This document shows, one piece after another, positions 24,965 to 33,567 of a stretch of DNA of 64,000 bases (position 1 is the stretch's first letter; every line of letters begins with the position of its first letter). This DNA is from Streptomyces althioticus (lineage in GTDB: Bacteria > Actinomycetota > Actinomycetes > Streptomycetales > Streptomycetaceae). Made by a program: the position numbers and the translations under genes. Under the pieces are notes generated by a model that worked only from the letters and a program-made list of their open reading frames with translations, did not search any database and was not told where the DNA came from. Location of the stretch: assembly GCA_014649355.1 (NCBI GenBank), contig BMSW01000010.1, forward strand, positions 183,321 to 247,320. The letters are read 5' to 3'.

Positions 24965-25936
24965 TCAGTGGCCGTGACCGTCGTCGGTGTGGCCGGACGG
25001 CTCCGGCCGACCGGGTGAGGGGGACGTGGGCTCCTCCGGCGTGACCTTGCCGGCCTCCACCGTGAAGGCGGCCGTGCGGACGACGCCGTCGTGCTTGAAG
25101 TCCAGGAACAGACGGTAGCTGCCGCCGCTGGGGGCCGTGGCGGAGAAGGAGACGTGCGGGCCGGGCCGGGTGGTGCCGTCGCCCGGTTCTCCCTCGGGGT
25201 GGACGTGCAGGTAGGCGAGGTCTCCGGCGCGCAGGGCGACGAGGTGGCCGTAGGCTCCCAGGTAGGGCTGGAGGTCGGTGACGGGCTCGCCGTCGCGGGA
25301 GACGGTCAGGCGCAGTTCGCTCGCCCGGCCCGGTGTCAGCGTCCCGGTCAGCTTCACGTCGTAGCCGTCGACGCGGGCCGTGGCGGAGGGCCGCGGCAGG
25401 TCGCGGGGGCTGTAGGGGCCGGAGGCGGCCAGGTCGGCGCCGAGGGTGAGGTTCTCCGCGCCCGGCCGGTCCGGGGTGAAGTCGGCGAACACCCGGTAGC
25501 CGCCGGCGCGGGGCAGGTCGACGGGCGTGCTCCAGGTGCCGTCGGGGGCGCGCTCGGGGTGGAGGTGGCGGTAGGTCACCAGGTCCCGGGAGGCCACGAT
25601 GAGGTGCAGCTCCTTGTCGTGTTCCCGCCGGTACTCGTCGACGGCCCGCCCGTCCGCGTCCCGCACGGTGAACCGCAGCTCGGCGCGCTCGCCGGCAGTG
25701 ACCGTCGGGGTGTCGAGGTCGAGGGTGTAGCCGCCCTCGGAGATCTGCAGCCCGCCGGGCGCGTGCGCGGCGCTCCCGCCGTGTTCGCTCTCCGCCGCGC
25801 CTGACGGATGCCGGTCCTCGTGCGCCCGTGGGCGTTCCGCGACGACCGGGTCGAAGGTCTGGCCCACCCCGTAGGCGGTGCCGAACGCACCGGCCAGCGC
25901 GGCGGCGAACGCGGTGATCCTCAGTCCGGTCTTCAT
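24965..25936 (-). CDS. Secreted His-rich copper-responsive protein
   Basis: 323 aa, ATG 25936. A signal peptide (ITAFAAALAGAFGTAYGVGQ) is followed by a His-rich segment (HEDRHPSG, SEHGGSAAH). Two repeated beta-sandwich domains come next; each has a H-x-H pattern (LVTYRHLHPE and LAYLHVHPEG) and a GGSYRLFLDFKHDG-type ending. The tail is HTDDGHGH. The paired HLHPE/HVHPE motifs suggest periplasmic or cell-surface metal binding. Its promoter shares the intergenic region with copA and carries its own CsoR-like palindrome, so induction by copper is likely. The precise role (copper buffering or delivery) is an inference. Confidence 0.8.
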   Translation of the reverse strand: MKTGLRITAFAAALAGAFGTAYGVGQTFDPVVAERPRAHEDRHPSGAAESEHGGSAAHAPGGLQISEGGYTLDLDTPTVTAGERAELRFTVRDADGRAVDEYRREHDKELHLIVASRDLVTYRHLHPERAPDGTWSTPVDLPRAGGYRVFADFTPDRPGAENLTLGADLAASGPYSPRDLPRPSATARVDGYDVKLTGTLTPGRASELRLTVSRDGEPVTDLQPYLGAYGHLVALRAGDLAYLHVHPEGEPGDGTTRPGPHVSFSATAPSGGSYRLFLDFKHDGVVRTAAFTVEAGKVTPEEPTSPSPGRPEPSGHTDDGHGH

Positions 25937-25996
25937 GGCCGTCTCTCCCCTGAAAACAGCGGCCCGTGACCCGTCACGAGCCGATCGACACAGCTC

Positions 25997-26024
25997 ACGA
26001 TACCCATAGGGGGTATCAAGTCAA
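25997..26024 (-). promoter_or_regulatory. Promoter of the secreted copper protein with CsoR-like operator
   Basis: On the minus strand, -35 TTGACT (26019-26024) and -10 TATCGT (25997-26002) are separated by 16 bp. The palindrome GATACCCATAGGGGGTATC (25999-26017, perfect 7-bp arms) fills the spacer and the -10 region. This form matches operators of the copper-sensing repressor CsoR, so repression in low copper is expected. Confidence 0.7.
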
Positions 26025-26037
26025 GTCGCCTCACACC

Positions 26038-26066
26038 TTGCGTCGCATACCCCATGGGGGTAAACA
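26038..26066 (+). promoter_or_regulatory. copA promoter with CsoR-like operator
   Basis: -35-like TTGCGT (26038-26043), a 17-bp spacer and -10-like TAAACA (26061-26066). The palindrome TACCCCATGGGGGTA (26048-26062, perfect 6-bp arms) lies across the spacer, as expected for CsoR control. A further weaker symmetric element, GATAC...GTATC at 26082-26100, sits just before the copA ribosome binding site. Confidence 0.65.
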
Positions 26067-26115
26067 TTCGTGATCTCGGGCGATACCCCCGCCCCGTATC
26101 CGCAAGGAGTCAGCG

Positions 26116-28362
26116 ATGACCGTCCGTACGACCGGTGCCGATGCCGAGGTGGAACTCTCCGTCGGAGGGATGACCTGTGCCTCGTGCGCCGCGCGGATCG
26201 AGAAGAAGCTCAACCGGATGGAGGGCGTCACCGCCACGGTCAACTACGCCACCGAGAAGGCCCGGGTCAGCTACGGCGCGGGCGTGACCGTCCCCGACCT
26301 GATCGCCACGGTCGAGGCCACCGGCTACACCGCGAGAGAGCCCTCACCGCCCGGTGCCGACGAGGGACAGCCGCCGGAACCCGACGCACTTCGCCCGCTG
26401 CGCGACCGTCTGATCACGGCGATCGTGCTGTCGGCCCCCGTGGTCGCCATGGCGATGGTCCCCGCCCTGCAGTTCGCGTACTGGCAGTGGCTGTCGCTGA
26501 CCCTCGCGGCGCCCGTCGTGACCTACGCGGCCTGGCCGTTCCACCGCGCGGCCCTCACCAACGCCCGCCACGGCGCGGCCACGATGGACACGCTGGTCTC
26601 GGTCGGCACGACCGCCGCGTTCCTGTGGTCCGTCTGGGCCCTGTTCCTCGGCACGGCCGGCACCCCCGGGATGACGCACCCCTTCGAGTTCACGGTGGCC
26701 CGCTCGGACGGCGCCGGGAACCTCTACCTGGAGGCGGCGGCAGGAGTCACGACGTTCATCCTGGCCGGCCGCTACTTCGAGGCCCGCGCCAAGCGCAGGG
26801 CGGGAGCCGCCCTGCGCGCGCTGCTGGAACTGGGCGCGAAGGACGTCACGGTCCTCCTCCCCGACGGTCGTGAGGAGACCCGCCCCGTGACGGAACTGTC
26901 GGTCGGGGACCGCTTCCTGGTCCGCCCCGGCGAGAAGATCGCGACCGACGGGACGGTCGTGGAGGGCTCCTCCGCGGTGGACGCGTCGATGCTGACCGGC
27001 GAGTCGGTCCCGGTGGAGGTCACCGCGGGGGACCCGGTCACGGGCGCGACGGTCAACGCCGGCGGCCGCCTCGTCGTACGGGCCACCCGGGTCGGCGCGG
27101 ACACCCAACTGTCCCGCATGGCACGGCTGGTGGAGGACGCGCAGAACGGCAAGGCGTCCGCCCAGCGGCTCGCCGACCGCATCTCGGCCGTCTTCGTCCC
27201 CGTCGTGATCGGTCTCGCCCTGGCCACCCTGGGCTTCTGGATCGGCAACGGCGCGGGCGCCACGGCCGCCTTCACCGCCGCCGTGGCCGTCCTGATCATC
27301 GCCTGCCCCTGCGCCCTCGGCCTCGCCACCCCGACCGCGCTGTTGGTCGGCACCGGGCGGGGCGCACAGCTCGGCATCCTCATCAAGGGACCGGAGGTCC
27401 TGGAGTCCACCCGCCGTGTCGACACGGTGGTCCTGGACAAGACGGGCACCGTCACCACCGGCCGGATGAGCCTGGTGGCCGTGCACTCCCCCGGCACCGA
27501 CGAGACGGACGTCCTGCGGCTGGCCGGCGCCCTGGAGCACGCCTCGGAACACCCGGTCGCCCGAGCCGTGGCCGACGCCGCCCTTGCCGGACTCGGCTCG
27601 CTGCCCGCCCCGGAGGACTTCCGTGCCGTCCCCGGCCTGGGCGTGCAGGGGACGGTCGAGGGCCACGCGGTCCTGGTCGGCCGCCCGCGCCTCATGACGG
27701 ACTGGTCCCTCTCGCTGCCGGAGTCCCTCGCGCGCACCCTCGACGCGACCGAGGCAGCCGGGCACACGGCGGTCGTGGCGGCCTGGGACGGGGAGGTCCG
27801 CGCGGTGCTGGAGATCGCCGACACGGTGAAGGAGACCAGCCCGGAGGCGATCCGCCGACTGCGCGCGCTGGGGCTGCGCCCCGTGCTCCTGACGGGCGAC
27901 AACGAGGCGGTGGCGCGGTCGGTCGCCCGCGAGGTGGGCATCGCCCCGGACGACGTGATCGCGGAGGTGCTCCCGCAGGACAAGGTGGACGTCGTCAAGC
28001 GGCTGCAGTCGCAGGGCCGCTCCGTCGCCATGGTCGGCGACGGAGTCAACGATGCGGCGGCCCTCGCCCAGGCCGACCTGGGCCTGGCAATGGGCACCGG
28101 CACGGACGCGGCGATCGAGGCGGGCGACCTCACGCTGGTCCGCGGCGACCTGCGGGCCGCGGCGGACGCCGTCCGGCTCGCCCGCCGCACCCTGGGCACG
28201 ATCAGGTCCAACCTGTTCTGGGCGTTCGCCTACAACGTCGCCGCGCTGCCCCTCGCGGCGTCCGGTCTGCTGAACCCCATGATCGCGGGGGCGGCCATGG
28301 CGTTCTCCTCGGTGTTCGTGGTGGGCAACTCCCTGCGGCTGCGGACGTTCCGGGCGGCCTGA
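26116..28362 (+). CDS. copA: Copper-exporting P1B-type ATPase
   Basis: 748 aa, ATG 26116 with AAGGAG upstream. One N-terminal HMA domain (GGMTCASCAARIEKKLN, metal Cys pair about residues 21 and 24) is followed by eight membrane helices. The actuator has MLTGESVPVE and the translocation motif is IIACPCALGLATPTALLVG (CPC about 395). The phosphorylated Asp is in DKTGTVTTG (about 440), with EHPVARA and MVGDGVNDAAAL (about 640) after it. The last helix pair (AFAYNVAALPLAASG, AMAFSSVFVVGNSLR) carries the residues of Cu(I) pumps. It exports Cu(I) from the cytosol. The gene is divergent from the secreted copper protein under paired CsoR-like sites. No csoR or copZ lies in the window. Confidence 0.95.
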   Translation: MTVRTTGADAEVELSVGGMTCASCAARIEKKLNRMEGVTATVNYATEKARVSYGAGVTVPDLIATVEATGYTAREPSPPGADEGQPPEPDALRPLRDRLITAIVLSAPVVAMAMVPALQFAYWQWLSLTLAAPVVTYAAWPFHRAALTNARHGAATMDTLVSVGTTAAFLWSVWALFLGTAGTPGMTHPFEFTVARSDGAGNLYLEAAAGVTTFILAGRYFEARAKRRAGAALRALLELGAKDVTVLLPDGREETRPVTELSVGDRFLVRPGEKIATDGTVVEGSSAVDASMLTGESVPVEVTAGDPVTGATVNAGGRLVVRATRVGADTQLSRMARLVEDAQNGKASAQRLADRISAVFVPVVIGLALATLGFWIGNGAGATAAFTAAVAVLIIACPCALGLATPTALLVGTGRGAQLGILIKGPEVLESTRRVDTVVLDKTGTVTTGRMSLVAVHSPGTDETDVLRLAGALEHASEHPVARAVADAALAGLGSLPAPEDFRAVPGLGVQGTVEGHAVLVGRPRLMTDWSLSLPESLARTLDATEAAGHTAVVAAWDGEVRAVLEIADTVKETSPEAIRRLRALGLRPVLLTGDNEAVARSVAREVGIAPDDVIAEVLPQDKVDVVKRLQSQGRSVAMVGDGVNDAAALAQADLGLAMGTGTDAAIEAGDLTLVRGDLRAAADAVRLARRTLGTIRSNLFWAFAYNVAALPLAASGLLNPMIAGAAMAFSSVFVVGNSLRLRTFRAA

Positions 28363-28447
28363 ACGGGGTACGGGCGGGGCGGTCGGGCCCGTGGCGTGGA
28401 TCATGCGTACCGTGGGCACCTGGACGATGTCACCGCGGGAGAGACAC

Positions 28448-29074
28448 ATGAGCGAGCGCACCGGACCCGTACCGCCCGCCGACGGACTGCGCAGGATCGC
28501 CTCCGAGGTGCTGAGCGACCTCAGAGCGGTCGACGGCGCACTGTACGCGGCGGTCGCCGCGACGCCCACGCCGACGCTCGACCGGGCGCTGCGCAGGCTC
28601 TCCCACGCGGCCGACCACTCCAAGATCTCGTTCGCCATCGCCGGCGCGCTGGCCCTCGCCGGCTCCCGCCCGCGCAGGGCGGCGCTCGCCGGGGTCGGCG
28701 CCATAGCGGTGGCGTCCGCCTCGGCCAACCTGCTCGGCAAGCGGCTGGTGCGCCGGGACCGCCCCGACCGGGAGGCGGCACGGGTGACGGTGGACCGGCA
28801 CGTGCCGATGCCGATGTCGGCGTCCTTCCCGTCCGGGCACACGGCGTCGGCGGTCGCCTTCGCGACGGCGGTGGGCACGGTGCTGCCTGCGGCGTCGGTG
28901 CCGCTGGGCGCGTTGGCGGGGGCGGTGGGGTACTCCCGCATCCATACGGGGGTGCACTACCCGGGGGACGTGGCGGCGGGAGCCGTGCTGGGGGTGGCGT
29001 CGGCGGCGACGGCCCTGGCGGTCGCCTCGGCGCGCCTCCCGGCGTCGTACCCGCGAGGACAGCGCCGCAAGTAG
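28448..29074 (+). CDS. PAP2-family membrane phosphatase
   Basis: 208 aa, ATG 28448. The three PAP2 motifs are present: KRLVRRDRPDR (K-x6-RP), SFPSGHTASAVAFA, and SRIHTGVHYPGDVAAG (SR-x5-H-x3-D). Hydrophobic helices include ISFAIAGALALAG and PLGALAGAVGYS. It probably dephosphorylates a lipid or polyprenyl phosphate at the membrane. The short N-terminal helical region (IASEVLSDLRAVDGALYAAV) is typical of Streptomyces homologues. It lies 85 bp after copA but has no clear link to copper. Confidence 0.9.
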   Translation: MSERTGPVPPADGLRRIASEVLSDLRAVDGALYAAVAATPTPTLDRALRRLSHAADHSKISFAIAGALALAGSRPRRAALAGVGAIAVASASANLLGKRLVRRDRPDREAARVTVDRHVPMPMSASFPSGHTASAVAFATAVGTVLPAASVPLGALAGAVGYSRIHTGVHYPGDVAAGAVLGVASAATALAVASARLPASYPRGQRRK

Positions 29075-29086
29075 GCGATACGGACG

Positions 29087-29300
29087 TCAGGGACGGTCCT
29101 GGCTCCACTCCCAGCGCCAGATCGCGTGCAGGCGATGGTCGTCCTCGTGGCCGGGAGGAACGGCACCGAGACGAGCCACCGCCTCGGCGGCTCGTCTGTC
29201 CTTGCGCAGCACAAGCCCGCACACGGCACTCAACCGGGTCGTGAAGTCCTCGGACCCGGTCAGGGAGAACAACGCGTCGTCCACGTCGGGACACCGGACG
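29087..29300 (-). pseudogene. Remnant of a protein with a repeat-like helical C terminus
   Basis: The minus-strand frame 29087-29300 gives RCPDVDDALFSLTGSEDFTT, then RLSAVCGLVLRKDRRAAEAV and ARLGAVPPGHEDDHRLHAIW, with helical periodicity like HEAT-repeat proteins. Upstream in the same frame the sequence becomes Arg/Pro-rich and non-protein-like, and no start with homology is found. I read this as the 3' end of a decayed gene. The family call is weak. Confidence 0.35.
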
Positions 29301-29444
29301 TACGACGCCCCGCGCGGCGGCAGGGCCCCTGGGCTCGGTCTGTCCGGGCGACGCCGAGGCCACCGCCGCCGTGCTCGCGCTGCTCGACCATGCCTCCGGT
29401 CAAGTGGGTCGACGCCCGTTCCGGACTGCGGGAAACTCAACGCG

Positions 29445-29647
29445 ATGACTCAACGAACCGACACGCCCGGCGTGGGACGGCCGCACTTGGTGAGGCGACC
29501 GACGACGATCCCGCCCTGAGATGCGGACGGCGGTCGACATCCCGTTGCCCCAGCTTCTCGCCGAGTCACTTCATCGAGGAGACGTCCCGCCACAACGGTC
29601 ACCTCGATGTCGTACGTGAACTCGTCGACGGGCGGACCGGCGCCTGA
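29445..29647 (+). pseudogene. Decayed DinB/DUF664-family gene with both ends kept
   Basis: The 5' end (ATG 29445) encodes MTQRTDTP, then one base out of frame WDGRT, the conserved start of Streptomyces DinB-family proteins. The 3' end (about 29562-29647) encodes HFIEETSRHNGHLDVVRELV and DGRTGA followed by a TGA, the conserved end of the same family, with the metal-site His. Only about 200 bp remain of a gene that normally has about 500, and the halves are in different frames. An internal deletion and a frameshift have destroyed it. Intact members are mycothiol- or bacillithiol-dependent transferases. Confidence 0.6.
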
Positions 29648-29768
29648 CACCCGTCGCGCGGGTTGTGAGCGGGGCCGCAGGCTCAACTCGGCCGCGGTGA
29701 CCGTGCGTCGGCCAGGACGGAGCTCTCAACTCAGTACGGGGGCAGTGCTGAGACCCGACCGGCAGCTC

Positions 29769-32552
29769 TCACAGCCGGGTGGCCGAAGGCTCGGGAGGGA
29801 GCGCCTCCAGGGCGTCGCGGAGCTCGGCCCGCGACGTGATCCCCAGCTTCGGGAACACGCGGTAGAGATGCGACGACACGGTCCGCGGCGAGAGGAACAG
29901 ACGTGACGCGATCTGCGGGTTCGACAGCCCCGTCGCCGCCAGCCTGGCGACCTTCAACTCCTGCGGGGTGAGGGCCTCACCGGCCTTGCCCCGGCCGGTC
30001 CGTGTCATGCCGGTGGCGCGGAGCTCCGCCGCGGCCCGGGCCTCCCACGTACGGGCCCCGAGTAGCTCGAAGCGGCCGCGTGCGGCGGCCAGGTGCACCC
30101 GGGCCTCGCGGTTGAGCCCCTGACGGCGCAGCCTCTCGCCGTACGCCAGATACGCACGGCCGGCCTCGTAGGGCCACTGCTCGACGCCCGGCAGCCCGAG
30201 CGCCTCCTCGAAGCACCGGCCCATGTCCTCGTCGGCCGAGGTCATCGCCGTGACCGTGGCAACGCTCAGCGCGAACCGCGAGGAGAGATGACCGACACCG
30301 GCGTCGCGCAGCGCGTCCGCGTGCCGTCGCGCCTCCGCGTGCCGTCCGGAGCGCACGGCGGCCTCGACGAGGTCCGGCGCGGACCACACGGCCTCGGGGT
30401 TGAACGGCGGCAGCGCACCCGGCGCGCAGATCGCCGAGGCGTGCCGGAAGGCCGTCTCGAAGTCGGCGGCGCCGAGGGCCGCCCGGGCCGCCGCCTGGTG
30501 GGCGCAGTTCTCCAGCCGCCGCAGGCCCCGGGGACCCGCCCACCCCCACACGGCCTCGCAGTGCTCCCGGCACGTGTCGAGGGCTCCGCGCTGGGCCGCG
30601 GCCATCGCGGCGACGTAGTGCCCCACCTGCGCGAACAGGTGGTACCCCGTCTCCTCGGACAGGGCGACGAGCTCGTCCGCGGCGCCGGCCGACGCCTGCC
30701 ACCGGCCGGCGTGCAGGTCGTCCAGGGCGACGAACATCAGGGCCGGCATGCTCGACCCCACCGCGCCGCCGTCGCGTATGACCCGGGACACGGCCTCGCG
30801 ACAGCCCGGAAGCCGGTCGAGGTACGAGGCGGTCAGGGCGGTGCGGATGACCACGTCGGCGTCACTCTGGTCCCTCAGCCGCGCGATCTCCTCGTCCAGG
30901 CGGCGCAGCATGCCGTCGGTGACGGAGCCGAGGTCGTGGTGGACGCGTCCCAGCGACGACGCGGCGGCGGGCGCCGCCTCGGGGAACCGGGCGAGCACGT
31001 CGGCCAGAGGCTGCCAGTGCTCGGGCCGGCCTGAGTACTGGCTGGCCAGGGTGAGGGTGAACAGCGCCGTCTCCAGCTCGCCGGACGGCGGGCCGGGCGT
31101 CACCGGCGCCTGCCCGACCGCCTCCGTCAGCAGCGCGTGGGCGGTGTCGGCGTCGCCTTCCGTGACGAGCACGAGGAAGCCGGCCGTCGCGGCCGCCGAG
31201 AGCGACCGGGCCGCGGGATTGCCCTCGACCTCACGCATGATCTCGTGGCTGACCTCCAAATGGCCCGCGACCCAGGCGGCGGCATAGGCGGCCTGCGACA
31301 GGCGGCGCCTGCGGTCCGCGCGGTCGGGGCTCAGCTCGGCGGCGCGCCGCAGTCTCGCTATCGCGCCGTCGGCGTCACCGCGCCGCAGACTGCTCCGGGC
31401 CGCCGACTCCACGACGGCGGCGACCGCCTCGTCGGGCGCCGCCGTGGCTCGGGCGAGGTGATCACCGCGCCGCTCGGGCTGGTCGGACAGCGCGTCGGCC
31501 AGCCGGCGGTGGGCGCCGCGCCGCTGTTCGCCGGTGGAGCCGTCGACCACCGCGGACCTGACCAGCGGATGCCTGAAGCGCACCGCGCGGCCGCTCTCCG
31601 TGACGATGACCAGGTGGTCACGCTCCGCGGGAGCGAGTTCCTCGAGGCTGCCGGGCCCGCCGGCCGCCTCGAGGACACCGATGTCACCGGAGCCCTCGAG
31701 AGCGGCGAGCAGCAGTACCTCACGCGTTCCCCGCGGCAGTCGTCCGACGCGGGCGCCGTACAGAGCGCGGACGTCCCGCCCGGGGCCGCTCGCGCGCCCC
31801 GGCCCTCGGCCGTGCGGGTCGCCGGACGCCCCGGTGGACCCGGCGAACTCGAGCAGCGCCAGGGGATTTCCCTGCGCCTCGTGGGCCACGGTCGAAAGAA
31901 CCCGGCGGGGAAGGTGGGCGAAGCGCCGGGACAGCAGACGCAGGGCGTCCGCGTCGTCCAGCGGTGCGACCGCGAGCTCCGGCAGACCGGTGGACGGGAA
32001 GGATGCGCCGGACTCCGCCCGCTGCGCCCCGAGCAGCCCGATGCGGCGGCCCGCCAGTCTTCTGGCGACGAACCCCACGGCGGCCCGGCTCGCCTGGTCG
32101 ACGACATGCAGGTCATCGACCACGAGGAGCAGCGGCCGCTCCTTCGCGGCCTCGTCGAACAAGGACAGCGCCGCGTTCAGGACGGCGATCCGGCTCGGCG
32201 CGGGACCGGCGCCGACACCGAGGGCGACCTCGAGGGCCTCCCGCAGGGAACGCGGCAGACGACCGAACTCGTCCGGCAGCGAGCCGACGAGCTGATGGAG
32301 CCCCGCGTAGCTGATGTCCGTCTCGTACTCGACACCGCTCCCGCGGACGACCCGCATTCCCTTCGCCACCGCCAGCTCGGCGGTCGCGTCCAGGAGCGCC
32401 GTCTTCCCCACGCCCGGATCACCGGTGAGCAGCAGGACGGCTCCGTCCGTCCCGGCCGTGTCCAGGAACGCCACAAGCTCGGCGAGCTCGCCCTCCCGGC
32501 CGACCAGCCCGGTCGGTCCGACACTCGTGCCTGTGCTTGACTTCGCCCACAT
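29769..32552 (-). CDS. Large ATP-binding LuxR-family (LAL) transcriptional regulator
   Basis: 927 aa from ATG 32552 (MWAKSSTG); GAGGGA lies about nine bases upstream. The N-terminal AAA/NACHT-like ATPase has LVGREGELAELVAFLD, Walker A LLTGDPGVGKTALLD (about 43) and Walker B PLLLVVDDLHVVD. The middle 500 residues are TPR-like helices. The C-terminal LuxR HTH contains LTPQELKVARLAATGLSNPQ, IASRLFLSPRTVSSHLYRVF and PKLGITSRAELRDAL. LAL proteins are usually activators of catabolic or secondary-metabolite genes. No obvious target cluster adjoins it. The gene is followed by decayed sequence and preceded, 124 bp upstream, by an XRE regulator on the same strand. Confidence 0.9.
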   Translation of the reverse strand: MWAKSSTGTSVGPTGLVGREGELAELVAFLDTAGTDGAVLLLTGDPGVGKTALLDATAELAVAKGMRVVRGSGVEYETDISYAGLHQLVGSLPDEFGRLPRSLREALEVALGVGAGPAPSRIAVLNAALSLFDEAAKERPLLLVVDDLHVVDQASRAAVGFVARRLAGRRIGLLGAQRAESGASFPSTGLPELAVAPLDDADALRLLSRRFAHLPRRVLSTVAHEAQGNPLALLEFAGSTGASGDPHGRGPGRASGPGRDVRALYGARVGRLPRGTREVLLLAALEGSGDIGVLEAAGGPGSLEELAPAERDHLVIVTESGRAVRFRHPLVRSAVVDGSTGEQRRGAHRRLADALSDQPERRGDHLARATAAPDEAVAAVVESAARSSLRRGDADGAIARLRRAAELSPDRADRRRRLSQAAYAAAWVAGHLEVSHEIMREVEGNPAARSLSAAATAGFLVLVTEGDADTAHALLTEAVGQAPVTPGPPSGELETALFTLTLASQYSGRPEHWQPLADVLARFPEAAPAAASSLGRVHHDLGSVTDGMLRRLDEEIARLRDQSDADVVIRTALTASYLDRLPGCREAVSRVIRDGGAVGSSMPALMFVALDDLHAGRWQASAGAADELVALSEETGYHLFAQVGHYVAAMAAAQRGALDTCREHCEAVWGWAGPRGLRRLENCAHQAAARAALGAADFETAFRHASAICAPGALPPFNPEAVWSAPDLVEAAVRSGRHAEARRHADALRDAGVGHLSSRFALSVATVTAMTSADEDMGRCFEEALGLPGVEQWPYEAGRAYLAYGERLRRQGLNREARVHLAAARGRFELLGARTWEARAAAELRATGMTRTGRGKAGEALTPQELKVARLAATGLSNPQIASRLFLSPRTVSSHLYRVFPKLGITSRAELRDALEALPPEPSATRL

Positions 32553-32675
32553 CCGCCGCGTCCCTCGTCCTGCCTCGCGAAGCAGTCGACACACTTGCCA
32601 CGCACCTGACCAGGAAGTATCGCACCATCGGCGAACGGAGCCCGACGCCATCCGCAGGTGGGCGCACCCTCCGTC

Positions 32676-33491
32676 TCAGGCGGCTCGCCCGGCCAGCCTG
32701 CGCAGGGCCCGCACGGCAGACGACCCGGGGTCGGCCGTCATCAGGACGACCTCCTGGTCGTCCTCGGGGACGAGCAGGACGTCGCAGTTCAACCGCAGCG
32801 CGCCGACCTCCGGATGATCCAGGGTCTTGGTGCGGTGCCCGGGGGCGTGGACCGGATGCGTCCGCCAGATCTGCCGGAACTCCTCACTGCCGTCGTGCAG
32901 TTCGGCCAGCAGGGCGGCCAGCCGCGGGTCGTGCGGGTAGCGGTCGGCGGCCCGGCGCAGCCGTGCCACCGCGATGTGTCCGAACTCCTCGGCGCCGGAG
33001 CTCTCGTGGATCCGCCCCTGGCCCAGGAAGCGGCGGCGGGCGAGGTTCGTCGTGCCGTCTGCGAGATCGCCGCCGAGCAGTGCCTGGGCCAGGGGGTTCC
33101 AGGCGACGACGTGGTACGCCGCGTCGGTGACGACGGCACCGGTCTCCGGCAGCCGCTCCAGCATCCGGGCCACGTGCGGGCGCACCCGCCGCACGGCGCT
33201 GGTGCCGGGCGGCGGGTGCGAACCCGCCAGGCGGAACAGGTGGCTGCGCTCGGCCGGCGTGAGCCGCAGCGCGCGGGCCAACGCGTCCAGGATCCGGGCC
33301 GACGGCCGCGGTCCCCGGGCCTGCTCGAGCCGCGTGTAGTAGTCGACCGACATGTGGGCGAGCTCCGCCACCTCTTCGCGGCGCAGGCCCGGTGTGCGGC
33401 GGGCGGTGCCCGTCTCCGTCAGGCCGATCTCGTGCGGACGCAGGGCCGCCCGGCGGTCCCGCAGGTAGCGGGCCAGCTCCTGCCGTGCCAT
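32676..33491 (-). CDS. XRE-family regulator with MmyB-like ligand domain
   Basis: 271 aa, ATG 33491, with a GGAGG ribosome binding site unusually close. The N-terminal HTH (ELARYLRDRRAALRPHEIGL, TPGLRREEVAELAHMSVDYY, TRLEQARGPRPS) is followed by the MmyB-like PAS-type domain (VTDAAYHVVAWNPLAQALLG, WRTHPVHAPGHRTKTLDHPE, VGALRLNCDVLLVPEDDQEV). It is divergent from an SDR gene with 76 bp between start codons. This is a very common regulator/target pairing in Streptomyces, in which the regulator represses the oxidoreductase until a small ligand binds. Confidence 0.9.
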   Translation of the reverse strand: MARQELARYLRDRRAALRPHEIGLTETGTARRTPGLRREEVAELAHMSVDYYTRLEQARGPRPSARILDALARALRLTPAERSHLFRLAGSHPPPGTSAVRRVRPHVARMLERLPETGAVVTDAAYHVVAWNPLAQALLGGDLADGTTNLARRRFLGQGRIHESSGAEEFGHIAVARLRRAADRYPHDPRLAALLAELHDGSEEFRQIWRTHPVHAPGHRTKTLDHPEVGALRLNCDVLLVPEDDQEVVLMTADPGSSAVRALRRLAGRAA

Positions 33492-33516
33492 ACCTCCTCC
33501 TGTCCTCCCACCGCCT

Positions 33517-33531
33517 GGTACAGACTGTCCC
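33517..33531. promoter_or_regulatory. Candidate operator between the XRE regulator and SDR genes
   Basis: GGTACAGACTGTCCC is a near-perfect inverted repeat (GGTACAG / CTGTCCC, 6 of 7 positions paired) centred in the 76-bp divergent intergenic region. It is a reasonable binding site for the adjacent XRE regulator. There is no direct evidence. Confidence 0.4.
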
Positions 33532-33567
33532 TGGCCGGGCGCCTGCGACCGGAGGAGCGTGGTCGCC

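Noticed and set aside
29126..29647. An intact 173-aa protein over the DinB remnant
   Set aside because: Only the last 28 residues match a family; the rest is out of frame with the true 5' end at 29445.
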